Shown one piece after another: positions 1-8,362 of a DNA stretch of 25,563 bases. The notes below the pieces were generated by a model, which did not search any database, was not told the origin of the DNA, and saw only the letters and a list, made by a program, of their open reading frames with translations. The position numbers were made by a program, and so were the translations under genes. Each line of letters opens with the position of its first letter. The first letter of the stretch is position 1. Source of the DNA: a virus; the IMG/VR virus record IMGVR_UViG_3300032116_001192, positions 1 to 25,563 of that record. One strand, 5' to 3'.

Positions 1-756
1 GTTGCGAGCTTTGCTGGCAAAGTTGGGGTACTGACGAATCAGCCCCATGTTGTGCGCAAAGGCTTCTGGGTCTTGCTTGACGGCCTGGAGGTCGATCACC
101 AGCCTGCTGGTCAGCGGATCCTCGGTTTTCTTTACTGCGGTCGGCAGGCGGGTGCTGACCAGGTTGGGGCCGGGCGGGGCTCCAGTTGGGATCCCGTCAA
201 CAGCTTGGATACTCAGGCCAACAGGCAAATTCTTCGGAAGTAGTTTTGCGGCCTTCACAGTGCCAACAGCGCCCGGCACCATGCCAAGCACAGCCCCACC
301 AGCTTGCAGCGCGGCGGTGCCATAGTTGCCTTGCTTGGCAGACTCAACCGCCTCGCCACCCATGATGGCGGCCTCCTCTGTTTGCATGGTGGTGCCCAGG
401 AATGGCACAACGTCTGCCAGGCCCATGTTCAGTGGTAGGTTGCTACTGGGGCCGCCAATGATCGATTGAGCGTTCTGACGGGCTTTGTAGCGGTTCATGC
501 CCAAGCCCTCAAACCCGGCCTGCAAGAAGTCAGACAGGCGCTGCCTGATGGTTGGGTCAAATGGCTTGATGCTGTCTACGGGGCCACCACCACCGGCATC
601 GGTCATGGTCTGGCTCGGGCCAGCGGCCAGCAGCACATCACCCGGCTGGGTGCCAGGTGCAACCTGCTCTGGCATGTCGGGCTCAACAGGTGCGTCTGGG
701 AATTGGACAGCGGTCAAGGCCGACAGGTATTTGTCCTCAATCGAGCTGTAGGCCAT
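1..756 (-). CDS. Putative large internal virion / DNA-ejection protein, N-terminal part (cut by window edge)
   Basis: The reading frame stays open for 252 codons from an ATG at 756 to the left edge, so this is only the N-terminus of a longer protein. The ATG shares one base with the stop of the preceding gene (TGATG), which implies translational coupling. The visible part begins with an acidic, proline-rich leader. A Gly/Ala-rich hydrophobic stretch follows at roughly residues 140-190 (contains AALQAGGAVLGMVPGAVG), then a charged segment with FAHNMGLIRQYPNFASKAR. Hydrophobic Gly/Ala tracts in a very long late protein downstream of the tail-tube genes are typical of podovirus internal or ejection proteins. 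No enzymatic domain can be seen in this fragment. The role is inferred from position and composition, and a large polyvalent protein is an alternative. Confidence 0.7.
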   Translation of the reverse strand, partial: MAYSSIEDKYLSALTAVQFPDAPVEPDMPEQVAPGTQPGDVLLAAGPSQTMTDAGGGGPVDSIKPFDPTIRQRLSDFLQAGFEGLGMNRYKARQNAQSIIGGPSSNLPLNMGLADVVPFLGTTMQTEEAAIMGGEAVESAKQGNYGTAALQAGGAVLGMVPGAVGTVKAAKLLPKNLPVGLSIQAVDGIPTGAPPGPNLVSTRLPTAVKKTEDPLTSRLVIDLQAVKQDPEAFAHNMGLIRQYPNFASKARN

Positions 757-2537
757 CACTGATTCCCTTCTGCTTGTTCAAGTAGACGTTTGATCTGGGC
801 GATCTCACGTTGTTTGTTTTTGTCGTTCCCTACCTTGCGCTCCAAAGCTGGCAGCGAGTCGCGAGTGATGGGGCCATTGATCCATGGCTTCTTCTCCCAA
901 ACCTCGGTCAATGATCTCTGTGCAGCCTTGGCCTGCTCGGTATTGCGTCTGGCCTCCAGATCCTTGGACACTTGCTCAAGTATTTGCCTGGGCTGCAACA
1001 CCTTGCCTTCTCTTATGGCCTGGGATTGGATCTGCAAAGCATTGGCGCGGAGCTGCTGCAAGCGCTCAAACTCTTTGCCCTTGGGGTCGATCACAGTGAC
1101 CGACCCTGGTGATGTCGGTATCCCCGCGAGCCTTGCCAAGCCGGTATCAATGTCTCGCTGGTCGCGGCGGTCTTCACTGGTCAGAAGCTTCAGTGCAGAC
1201 ACCTTCTGCTTGCCGCTCAAGGTAGAGTTGTTGAAGATCTGATCTGGGCTGGTGATGGTGCCCTCATAGATCCCGCGCAATGTGTTGAACTCTGCGATGG
1301 GGTTGCCTTCCTTGTTGGGCTCCAGCAGGTCTTTGAGCACGCCCAGTGGCACCGCATCTGGCTGGCGCTCGGCGATGCCAACAATCTGAGAGATCAATGT
1401 CTTGCGTTGAGCGTTGCCCTCTGGAAGCGCCAAGGCCTTGTCATACAGCGGCACAAACTCAGCCACGGCCAGGCGCTTGTCTTCAACACGTTGGGCATCT
1501 TGCACCGACTTGCGGTTGTTGAAGGCCACCATGTAGTTGGCCACCACCTTGGCCTTCTCATCATTTGGCATGCCGGCAAAGACATCTTTCATCTTGCCAA
1601 CTTCACCAGTTTGCAGCATGGTCAAGCCCTGGCTGAAGTCGGGCGTGAATTCCTTGCTGGTCACAAACGCGCTGACAGCGTTGACCTTGGCGGTCTTGAG
1701 AGCGGCCTCAAATTTGTCGCTGTACGTCTTTTGCAAGCTGGCATCGCCAATCAGCAAAGCGCTGGTGTTGATGGTCTGTCGAAAGACATCGGCCAGGTCA
1801 TCAACTGATCGAACCGTTGGAGACACAGATTTGGTGCCGTCGCTCTCGTAGTACGTTTGCGTGTTCTTCGTATCGAGCCAATATCCTCTTGAGACAGCGG
1901 CCTCCAGCAGCCTGGTGCTGTTGTCAAAGTCGCGGTCAAATTTGATGATCTGCGCTTGCTTCTGGCGCTTGATCTCGGTTTCAGCAGCCTTGGCCAGCAC
2001 GGTGTTGCCCATGGTCGCGATGGTGGCGCGGAACTTGAGCGAGGCCTCTGGATCCACCCCGGCCAAGCTCTTGCTGTACCCATCCATCATGGTTGCAATC
2101 TTGTTCTGCACCTGGCTGGTTGTGGCCATGCCTTGCTCAACAGCGGTGAGCATGACGGTCAGCTCGTTGCGTGCTTCAGCCTCAAAGTTGCTGGACACCT
2201 CAAACGCCCTGGCTTTGCGCACGGCCTGGTCATAGATGTTGAACTTGCCACCCAACTGCAACGGCGCTGGGTTGCCATCCTTGGCCGCTCGCAATTGCTC
2301 ATCGGTGATGGGATTGTTCGCCACATATTGAAAGCCAGCCTCCTGTGCGGCCCCCTTGGCGATGCCAAACAGCGTGCCGCTCAATCGGTCAAGCGACTGG
2401 GCAAGCGTGTTCTGGTAATTGGCTGCAGCCTGCAGGCCAACATACTGGACTTGTGGTGCTTGCACGCTGGGTAACACAGCACCAGGAATGCCGACATTTT
2501 CAACGCGGCCAGATTGAAGCAATGGTAGATCGGCCAT
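756..2537 (-). CDS. Putative internal virion protein (593 aa)
   Basis: This is a long, mostly helical, Ala/Gln/Lys-rich protein in the late structural operon, between a T7 gp14-like gene and another large virion gene. It has no visible signal peptide, membrane segment or catalytic motif. The N-terminus carries a hydrophobic, Gln-rich leader (LPSVQAPQVQYVGLQAAAN), and the middle and C-terminus are rich in charged helices. Size and position match the middle-sized core or ejection proteins of podoviruses (the equivalent of T7 gp15). I infer function from synteny and not from sequence similarity. The start codon overlaps the upstream stop by one base (TAATG), with AAGGA about 10 nt upstream. Confidence 0.75.
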   Translation of the reverse strand: MADLPLLQSGRVENVGIPGAVLPSVQAPQVQYVGLQAAANYQNTLAQSLDRLSGTLFGIAKGAAQEAGFQYVANNPITDEQLRAAKDGNPAPLQLGGKFNIYDQAVRKARAFEVSSNFEAEARNELTVMLTAVEQGMATTSQVQNKIATMMDGYSKSLAGVDPEASLKFRATIATMGNTVLAKAAETEIKRQKQAQIIKFDRDFDNSTRLLEAAVSRGYWLDTKNTQTYYESDGTKSVSPTVRSVDDLADVFRQTINTSALLIGDASLQKTYSDKFEAALKTAKVNAVSAFVTSKEFTPDFSQGLTMLQTGEVGKMKDVFAGMPNDEKAKVVANYMVAFNNRKSVQDAQRVEDKRLAVAEFVPLYDKALALPEGNAQRKTLISQIVGIAERQPDAVPLGVLKDLLEPNKEGNPIAEFNTLRGIYEGTITSPDQIFNNSTLSGKQKVSALKLLTSEDRRDQRDIDTGLARLAGIPTSPGSVTVIDPKGKEFERLQQLRANALQIQSQAIREGKVLQPRQILEQVSKDLEARRNTEQAKAAQRSLTEVWEKKPWINGPITRDSLPALERKVGNDKNKQREIAQIKRLLEQAEGNQ

Positions 2538-3268
2538 TATGTTGGTGTCCTTGTCTGTGCGAAGCGCAGCACGCCTTCGCCAAATGAGATGCCAGACAGC
2601 ATGCCGCCAGACTTGGCAGCAAACTCACCAGCCAGGCGCATTTGCTTGGCCTGAGTCTCGGCTGCGTTCATGGTCAGATCAGCCTGCTCCTTGGCCGCCA
2701 GCACCATGGCGCTTGCATCTTCATAGCCCAGGATCCGAGCGGTCAAAGCATTGAGGTTTGTGACTCCCACGTCCCGGTATGTGGCCCCCACGTTGGCGGC
2801 CTGGACAGATGCTGCGGATCCCTCACCAGCGACTATCCCGTTGGCAGCAGCTCGCGCACGCACGGCAGCGTTGGCACGCTCCATTCCCCGCAGCAATGTG
2901 TTGCCAGCGATGGTGTAGTTGAGCGCCTGCATCTCGGCTTGCTTGAGCTTGCGGCCAGCTTGAATTGATGCATACTTCTGATCTTGATCGGTGCGGATCT
3001 GGGCCAAGCGCAGGGTGTCAATTGCCTGGACTTCGTACATGGCCTGCTGGTAGTACCCGGCAGCCTGTTGCGCACCGGCCTTGGCAATGTCGGCACTGAG
3101 TTGCATATATGGCGATGCCGCGTTAAGTACCCCAGTTGCGGTATTGAGCAGCTTTCCACCGGCATCCAAGATGTCGTTGAAGGTGATGTCAGTGCTTGAA
3201 TTGACACCAGCATCAGAACCAGAATCGAATGCTGGTGTAGTTGATATTGTTAAGTCGGGATCCATCAT
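2537..3268 (-). CDS. Putative virion core protein, T7 gp14-like (243 aa)
   Basis: The protein has an Asp/Ser/Thr-rich N-terminus, then a long Ala/Gln-rich helical body (about residues 35-235) with repeated short helices such as AQIRTDQDQKYASIQAGRKL and a Gly-rich turn AAANGIVAGEGSAAS. This pattern of a small, Ala/Gly/Gln-rich helical protein just after the tail-tube gene is characteristic of the gp14-type internal core proteins that form part of the ejection channel. A strong ribosome site (AGGAGG) precedes an ATGATG pair at 3268 and 3265. The second ATG has the better spacing, so the true start could be one codon later. The start overlaps the stop of the upstream gene. Confidence 0.75.
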   Translation of the reverse strand: MMDPDLTISTTPAFDSGSDAGVNSSTDITFNDILDAGGKLLNTATGVLNAASPYMQLSADIAKAGAQQAAGYYQQAMYEVQAIDTLRLAQIRTDQDQKYASIQAGRKLKQAEMQALNYTIAGNTLLRGMERANAAVRARAAANGIVAGEGSAASVQAANVGATYRDVGVTNLNALTARILGYEDASAMVLAAKEQADLTMNAAETQAKQMRLAGEFAAKSGGMLSGISFGEGVLRFAQTRTPT

Positions 3269-5262
3269 GTGCCTCCTGACACGGCAACCTTGTACTCAAG
3301 GCCCAACAGGGTCATCTTGAGCGGCAGGCTTTGTGATATTTCAACAGTGGCTTCGCGGGAATACCCAAGCACGCCATTGACCCGCTTGATGCCGGTGAAC
3401 TCTGGCTCTGGGTCATCCAGCAGCGGGTTGTCGAAAGTTCGGAAAGGCACAGGGTTGTTGTTCAATGCAATGTGTTGGGTGTCGTTGACCACCGCATTGA
3501 TTTCGACAATGCGCTTCTTGAACCCCAGCCTGGTGCCGGTCTGCAGCTTGATCTCGACAGGCATGGTCTTGGCATAGACGGTGAACGGCAGGCCAACCTC
3601 GTAGCTGGTAGTGCTGGCACGGTCAAAGGTTACCGAGCCGCCACCGCTCACGGTCTCATTACCCTGTGGCACGCCATCGCAGATGACGTTGAGTGCCTTG
3701 CCAATGTGCGGCAAGCTGCTGGCGCTTGCAGCGGCACCGCCGACAAACGCGCAGTCAGTGAATCGATCAAAGCTGAAATACTCGACAAAGTATCTGTCGG
3801 TGCCGTTGAACGTGCGTTTGACAACCGCATAGATGTCAGTGACATCCACGCCCACATCTCTGAACACACCATCTGTGATGAACTCAGACGGGGCTGTTAT
3901 TTGCTGGCTGCGCATGATTGAAAACACAGCCATGGTGCCATCGTCGGTGTTGACCATCATCAGCAAGTCGCCCTCATCGGTGCTGGTTGCCCGGCGCAGC
4001 GCCATGCGTGATGGAGTCTTGAGCAAGTGGCCAGACAACAATGAGATGCGAGTTGTGACGTATGTGAGCTGTGTGTCGGAAAACAGGAACTCGTTGAGCG
4101 ATTTGCCTTGGCGCTGGATATAGACCGATCCAGATTCCAGGGATTGCACGCGAGTGCCGGTCTTGGTGCCATTGCGTGACACGGCCTTGAATGTCAGCGT
4201 CAGCGGGGTGATCGGCTCAGTGCCAGATTGAGGCACATAAAACTCGCCACCAGTGGTGAACACTTGCAGGTCACGGCCAGAGATCATGTCAACAATGACA
4301 TTGAGCGAGCTGGTGTCCAGCGTTGCCTCAACAGCATCATCGTCCAGCGACTCACTCGCTTCGAACTCATAGAACAAGTTGATCTTGCTGCCCCAGATCG
4401 TGGATGGCCGAGACTTGGATCCACCAAAGTACAGGCGACCCTCGTGGAAAGTGACCGTGCGTGGCCAGCCTTTGCCGGAGCTCCACACGTCCTCATAGCC
4501 CGACTCAATCTCCCAATTGCCCTGGGCGATGTTGGCTGTGCTGAAGAAAGGGTACTCAACGACAGCATTAACCTTGGTGGCGCTGGTGTACTGAATGATG
4601 CGAGCGCGGCCTTGTGGGGTCGCATTGATGTACTGCCCAACGCTTGCTGCACTGAAGGCAGAATTCTGCGATGTCAACTCGACATTGCCAGACACAGCGC
4701 TTGGTGTCAGATGGCCAGCAGACAGCGTGGTTGAGCTGGTGACAGTCATCGTGAAAGCGTATTTTGGGATGCTGTCAAACGTGATGGTGGTCATCGTCCA
4801 GTCAGCATTTGTGGCACCGCGCACCAACTTCACCGGCTGCAGGTCAGGGTGAACAATGATCATGGTGTCTGCACTCTGCGTCCAGCAGATGTCGGACAGC
4901 ATGGCCCCGGTGATGCTGGTGGCCAGGTAGTCATTGGCACCACCATTGATGGCAGTAATTTGCACGCCATCCTTGAACACATACATGCGCGACGGGGTGA
5001 AGCACAGCATGTAGCTGTCATCCACAGAGAACTCAAACGGCACCAGGCGCACGCCATTGGCCGCGCTTGGCGTGCTGCTGTTGGGCAGCTCTGCCAGGTA
5101 CTTGAGGCCAGGCCTGCGTCGAAGGCCGCCCTGGGGCTGCACAACCACATTGGTGGCCTTGGACAGAGCATTGTTGTACTGTGCCAAGTCCACCCGCGAG
5201 CGCAGCAAGGGGTCGAGCTCCCCTGTGCTGAAGTTGGTCTGGATGTCTACAAAGCGCGGCAT
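3265..5262 (-). CDS. Tail tubular protein B / tail nozzle (T7 gp12-like)
   Basis: The N-terminus shows the signature of podovirus nozzle or stabilisation proteins: a short FSTGELDPLLRSRVDLAQY segment, then NVVVQPQGGLRRRPGLKYL at about residues 38-56. The rest is beta-rich with many Thr/Ser/Gly strands, as expected for a beta-propeller nozzle. At 665 residues it is close to the usual 600-800 for the family. In the virion it forms the distal part of the short tail, below the gatekeeper ring. It follows the tubular A gene with TGATG coupling, and tubular A then B is the standard podovirus order. The start is supported by AGGGGC just upstream. Confidence 0.88.
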   Translation of the reverse strand: MPRFVDIQTNFSTGELDPLLRSRVDLAQYNNALSKATNVVVQPQGGLRRRPGLKYLAELPNSSTPSAANGVRLVPFEFSVDDSYMLCFTPSRMYVFKDGVQITAINGGANDYLATSITGAMLSDICWTQSADTMIIVHPDLQPVKLVRGATNADWTMTTITFDSIPKYAFTMTVTSSTTLSAGHLTPSAVSGNVELTSQNSAFSAASVGQYINATPQGRARIIQYTSATKVNAVVEYPFFSTANIAQGNWEIESGYEDVWSSGKGWPRTVTFHEGRLYFGGSKSRPSTIWGSKINLFYEFEASESLDDDAVEATLDTSSLNVIVDMISGRDLQVFTTGGEFYVPQSGTEPITPLTLTFKAVSRNGTKTGTRVQSLESGSVYIQRQGKSLNEFLFSDTQLTYVTTRISLLSGHLLKTPSRMALRRATSTDEGDLLMMVNTDDGTMAVFSIMRSQQITAPSEFITDGVFRDVGVDVTDIYAVVKRTFNGTDRYFVEYFSFDRFTDCAFVGGAAASASSLPHIGKALNVICDGVPQGNETVSGGGSVTFDRASTTSYEVGLPFTVYAKTMPVEIKLQTGTRLGFKKRIVEINAVVNDTQHIALNNNPVPFRTFDNPLLDDPEPEFTGIKRVNGVLGYSREATVEISQSLPLKMTLLGLEYKVAVSGGT

Positions 5263-5876
5263 CAGCCCCTCACTGCGATCAAGCTGTAGTCTTCGATCAC
5301 CCTGGTCGGGGTGCCTTGGCCATCGATGTTCATGGCCGTGCGCATGTACCCGCCGCGGCCATTTTCAGCCGGGTCACCCACAGCCACGCGCTGCCAATAC
5401 ACAGCTCGGTCTGATTGCTCGGTGATAGGCATGGCCAAGTGCCAGGACAGCATGTACTTCATCAGTTGGACAAAGTACTGGGGCATTGCGTACTCGCCAA
5501 TGCTGTACTGGTAGTCGATGTAGACGCTGGTCAGATTGGTGAGCAGCGCATCGCCCTGGATCTCCCACTCCTTTTGGACTGGGCTGCCTTGGGCCGAGCT
5601 GTTGTACACAGCCCTTGGGTTATTCAGACGGTCGCCAGGCAGTTGATACTGGTAGCGCCACACGCTGGTTGGTGCCGTCACCAACTGAGCGAGTTGTATT
5701 TTCTTGGTGTTGAATGTCCACGGGTACACCACCAGGGTGGAGTCGCGGATGTCTGGATACAGACGGTCGCAGGTGCTTGACTCGTCGGTGCCATCATTGA
5801 ATGAGCTGATGGCCTTGGCACCCAGCATGATGAGTGCATCTGAGCAGATTGTGATCCCGGTATCGCCAGCAGCCAT
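5262..5876 (-). CDS. Tail tubular protein A / gatekeeper (T7 gp11-like)
   Basis: This 204-residue protein has the family pattern: ICSDALIMLGAKAISSFND near the N-terminus, then CDRLYPDIRDSTLVVYPWTF at about residues 36-55, then a conserved YQYQLPGD and a C-terminal segment rich in Tyr and Trp. These proteins form a dodecameric adaptor between the portal and the nozzle and close the tail channel. It is encoded directly before the nozzle gene. The ATG at 5876 has AAGGGG 5 nt upstream. A stem-loop upstream (5899-5928) separates it from the capsid genes. Confidence 0.88.
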   Translation of the reverse strand: MAAGDTGITICSDALIMLGAKAISSFNDGTDESSTCDRLYPDIRDSTLVVYPWTFNTKKIQLAQLVTAPTSVWRYQYQLPGDRLNNPRAVYNSSAQGSPVQKEWEIQGDALLTNLTSVYIDYQYSIGEYAMPQYFVQLMKYMLSWHLAMPITEQSDRAVYWQRVAVGDPAENGRGGYMRTAMNIDGQGTPTRVIEDYSLIAVRG

Positions 5877-5898
5877 GTGAACCCCTTAATGTGAGAAA

Positions 5899-5928
5899 GG
5901 CCAACCCTTAGTTGCCCAAGAGTTGGCC
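5899..5928 (-). terminator. Possible weak terminator/attenuator after the capsid genes
   Basis: On the minus strand GGCCAAC (5928-5922) pairs perfectly with GTTGGCC (5905-5899) across a 16-nt loop, and CTTTCTC follows. The long loop and interrupted U tract make it weaker than the terminator at 7278-7305. It lies exactly between the putative decoration protein gene and the tubular A gene, where partial termination would limit read-through from the strongly expressed capsid unit. Confidence 0.45.
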
Positions 5929-5946
5929 CGTCTATTTGGACTCCGT

Positions 5947-6228
5947 TTAATCAGTGTCCGTTGCAGTCACGGTCACACCGTCAGTGATGTCAACCACGCC
6001 AGAAGCGTTGCTGTTCACATAGGCGGTGGACATCACAGGGGTGCCGCCCGTTGCCGAGTAGCAGAAGATGATGTCGCCAACCTTGAGGATGGATGCAACC
6101 GAATTGAAATACCCAGAAGCGCGGATCACACTTTGTGCGTCAGTGCTTGCGTAGGTATAAATTGCGGGAGCATTGCCAGCCTTGGATTGACCGCCAACGG
6201 CATTAAAGCCAGTAGATGAAAAAGCCAT
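5947..6228 (-). CDS. Small putative capsid decoration/cement protein (93 aa)
   Basis: This is a small Ser/Thr/Ala/Val-rich protein with predicted beta character (YTYASTDAQSVIRASGYF, then VGDIIFCYSATGGTPVMS, then a Thr/Asp-rich C-terminus). It lies 14 bp downstream of the major capsid gene, with its own good ribosome site (GGAG, 6 nt before the ATG). In BPP-1-like phages the gene after the capsid gene encodes a cement protein that stabilises the head. The present protein is shorter than that one, so the assignment rests on position and composition. It probably shares the capsid transcript that starts near 7222. A minor head protein of unknown role is the alternative. Confidence 0.7.
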   Translation of the reverse strand: MAFSSTGFNAVGGQSKAGNAPAIYTYASTDAQSVIRASGYFNSVASILKVGDIIFCYSATGGTPVMSTAYVNSNASGVVDITDGVTVTATDTD

Positions 6229-6242
6229 GTCAGTCTCCTAGA

Positions 6243-7085
6243 TTAAGTTTCACGGCAGGTGATCTTGACGATACCTTCGTCATCGATGGCCACAGCACCA
6301 GCACTGAAGACTTCATTCACCAACCAAGAGGTCTTCTCGGCGATGTAATTGATCTCGGTGCGCATGCCAATGCCTTCGCCGTAGCCCACTGCGTCCTTGT
6401 GGAACGCAAAGCAGGTGCGGTCGAGGGAACCGTCGATGGGCAAGCCACCTTCGGAGCGGTCACCCAACACATGGAACGTGAAGCCCAAGTAGGTGTTGAT
6501 CTCGCCTTGCACCAGCGCTTTGACGCTGTTGAAGTCGGAGCTCGTCACGCTGGTTTCGGACAACAAGTTGGACAGGCCGTTGGCGTGGATGATGATGTGA
6601 CGGCCATCAGGCGGCACATTGCCCTTGTCCAACAGACGTTTCGCTTCGCGCAGCTTGGCGATGTTCATGTTGGTAGTTGCGCCACCAATGCTGTTGGCAA
6701 CAGTCAAGCTGGTGCTGGAGCCGTTGAGGGCATCCAGAATCATTTGGTCTTGACGGCGGCCCATGGCACCAGCCACGACTTGCACCAGTTCTTGGCGCTC
6801 ATCGAAGTTGACTTTGGCTTGGGAGAAGATGTCGCTGTACTCTGCAGCGTTGAAGTCAGCCAATGTCAAAGTGACAGTGCTGAAGCCAACATTCAGAGGG
6901 GTGACATCAGTTTGGGGGACGCGAACAGTGGCAACGCCACGGCCCACTTTGGGGAACTTAACAGTTGAACCTTCGACTCCACGACGCTGGCGAACCGCCG
7001 GAACCAACATTGCCTTACCTTGGTAGGCTTGTTTGACTTCCGCGTCGAAGAGGGTAACGAAGGCATTGCTTAAAGAAATGCTCAT
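6243..7085 (-). CDS. Major capsid protein
   Basis: This 280-residue protein is very likely the HK97-fold shell subunit. The N-terminus (MSISLSNAFVTLFDAEVKQAYQ) is followed by GSTVKFPKVGRG at about residues 39-50, then a long helix (FDERQELVQVVAGAMGRRQDQMILDALNG) resembling the spine helix of podovirus capsid proteins. Near the C-terminus are FHKDAVGYGEGIGMRTEINY and ITCRET, resembling the A-domain end of the family. It lies between the scaffold and a small decoration-like gene, as in BPP-1-type head modules. A strong ribosome site (GAGG, 7 nt before the ATG) fits high expression. It has its own promoter (7229-7256) directly after a terminator, so its transcription can be uncoupled from portal and scaffold. 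No delta domain or protease gene is visible. Confidence 0.88.
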   Translation of the reverse strand: MSISLSNAFVTLFDAEVKQAYQGKAMLVPAVRQRRGVEGSTVKFPKVGRGVATVRVPQTDVTPLNVGFSTVTLTLADFNAAEYSDIFSQAKVNFDERQELVQVVAGAMGRRQDQMILDALNGSSTSLTVANSIGGATTNMNIAKLREAKRLLDKGNVPPDGRHIIIHANGLSNLLSETSVTSSDFNSVKALVQGEINTYLGFTFHVLGDRSEGGLPIDGSLDRTCFAFHKDAVGYGEGIGMRTEINYIAEKTSWLVNEVFSAGAVAIDDEGIVKITCRET

Positions 7086-7228
7086 TTGGATACCTCATTC
7101 GGTTGTTGAAAAAACAGGGTTCTCGCGCCGGTGAGCCTGAGAATCAGGGCCGAATGCTTGCTGGTTGCGCCAGCCAATCGTCAGCATCCGCTGCGGTAAG
7201 GGTCGGTTGCCCGGTGGGCCTTGGGCGC
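7086..7228 (-). other. Long 5' leader of the capsid mRNA
   Basis: About 135 nt separate the predicted transcription start (near 7222) from the capsid ATG, which is long for this very compact genome. No convincing gene lies here. The leader contains a small stem-loop (GCTGG-CGCAA-CCAGC on the minus strand) and ends in a strong ribosome site. The leader may stabilise the capsid mRNA or regulate its translation, but I see no known riboswitch or leader peptide. Confidence 0.5.
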
Positions 7229-7256
7229 ATTGTATGGCTTTTTTACAACAGCGCAA
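7229..7256 (-). promoter_or_regulatory. Sigma-70 type promoter for the capsid gene
   Basis: On the minus strand TTGCGC (7256-7251) is followed after exactly 16 nt by TACAAT (7234-7229). The -10 box matches consensus at 5 of 6 positions and the -35 begins with the key TTG. The spacer contains an A6 run. The site sits just downstream of a Rho-independent terminator and upstream of the capsid gene, where an independent promoter is needed. Confidence 0.7.
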
Positions 7257-7277
7257 CCCCCCGCTTGATCTCTGGAC

Positions 7278-7305
7278 AAAAAAAGACCCGGCACCTGGCC
7301 GGGTC
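7278..7305 (-). terminator. Rho-independent terminator after the scaffold gene
   Basis: On the minus strand GACCCGGC (7305-7298), a 5-nt loop (CAGGT) and GCCGGGTC (7292-7285) form a perfect 8-bp GC-rich stem, followed at once by seven T residues (7284-7278). It is the clearest terminator in the window. It ends the transcript that carries the portal and scaffold genes, 33 nt after the scaffold stop codon. Confidence 0.93.
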
Positions 7306-7337
7306 AAATGGCAACTGCCTTTTGGGCAGACCTTGGA

Positions 7338-8102
7338 TTATTGGACAAATTGCTGGAACATGCGCTCGACCTTTTGTCGGTAGCCTGGATCGGTCTTGTA
7401 TTTCGGATCGTTGACCATTTGGTAGAGCTCCTCTTTGGACGGTGCTCCCTCGATGGGCGCTGAATCGATGGGCACCCGACCCTCGTAGGCCTCGCGGATC
7501 TTGAGCAATGCACGCATGCCCTTGGCCGTGCCACCCATGATCTTGAACTCTTCAAAGTCATCTTTGCCCCATACGCCCTTGTTGACCAGGCCGCGAGCCC
7601 AATCAACCATGCCGTTGATCACTGCTTGGCCATTTGGCCCAAGCGCCTTGATCTCCGCTTTGGTGTCAATGGCTGGGCCTGCTGACTCCTCGGCGATAGC
7701 CATGGTGCGCTGTGCGAGCTCATCAAATGCTGCCTGCGGCAAGCCCCACTTGGCTGCAAACTCTGTGAGCGCCCCAGCCACCGGGCCTTCACCCAGCGTT
7801 GCGGTATCGTATTTGCCGCCTTCTGGTGCCTTGTGCTTGCCCTGGCTGATCATCTTGCGAAGATCGCCCCAGGACTTGGCAATGCCCTCCAGATCGGGCT
7901 CATTGGAGTCCTTCTTCCAGAAGTTTTCTGGCCAAAAATCTGGCCGCTCTAAAGGCTCATCAGGTTCGGCTGCGCCTGCTGGGGTGGCCTTGTGGTCAAT
8001 CTCGACCTTTTGTGAGTTGTCTGCTGGCTTGGTATCGTCGGTCACTTGCACGTTGTCAAGTAGGCCGGTTTCACCGGGCTCGACTGTTGCTGTATCGCTC
8101 AT
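7338..8102 (-). CDS. Capsid assembly scaffolding protein
   Basis: This 254-residue protein has an acidic, low-complexity N-terminal half (many Thr, Asp, Pro, Glu), then RPDFWPENFWKKD at about residues 54-66. The helical C-terminal region ends in the basic tail VERMFQQFVQ. The PEKFWKD-like motif and the position between portal and major capsid genes are typical of podovirus scaffolding proteins, which guide shell assembly and then leave or are degraded. The ATG overlaps the stop of the Bbp19-like gene (ATGA). The terminator at 7278-7305 follows, so portal, Bbp19-like protein and scaffold share one transcript that is separate from the capsid transcript. Confidence 0.85.
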   Translation of the reverse strand: MSDTATVEPGETGLLDNVQVTDDTKPADNSQKVEIDHKATPAGAAEPDEPLERPDFWPENFWKKDSNEPDLEGIAKSWGDLRKMISQGKHKAPEGGKYDTATLGEGPVAGALTEFAAKWGLPQAAFDELAQRTMAIAEESAGPAIDTKAEIKALGPNGQAVINGMVDWARGLVNKGVWGKDDFEEFKIMGGTAKGMRALLKIREAYEGRVPIDSAPIEGAPSKEELYQMVNDPKYKTDPGYRQKVERMFQQFVQ

Positions 8103-8362
8103 AGTTTCCTTGCTTGGTTAATCCGCGCCTCGATGTCCCTGATGACGTTGCGTTGCCCTTCGGCAAAGAACGCATGCGAGGGGTCTGTGCCCGGCACGGC
8201 GATGGGCACATTCACATACATGTCGCGCATCCAGGCCAGCAGCTTCTGGCCATCTTCGTCGCCAAAGACGCGCAGCATCAGGCGCGAGAGATCATCTCGC
8301 TTTTGATCGACATCGCGGATGTCGGTGTTCTGGCCAATGGCATCGAGCTCGTCCCAGCTCAT
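8099..8362 (-). CDS. Bbp19-like small phage protein (87 aa)
   Basis: The pattern LMLRVFGDEDGQKLLAWMRD, then PGTDPSHAFFAEGQRNVI and a helical end (IRDIEARINQARKL), resembles the Bbp19 family named after Bordetella phage BPP-1. That family is a small protein of unknown biochemical role, consistently encoded between portal and scaffold genes. The order here is the same. Both ends are coupled: ATGA overlap with the portal stop upstream and ATGA overlap with the scaffold start downstream. I infer an accessory role in head assembly or in the host takeover that accompanies it, without direct evidence. Confidence 0.8.
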   Translation of the reverse strand: MSWDELDAIGQNTDIRDVDQKRDDLSRLMLRVFGDEDGQKLLAWMRDMYVNVPIAVPGTDPSHAFFAEGQRNVIRDIEARINQARKL

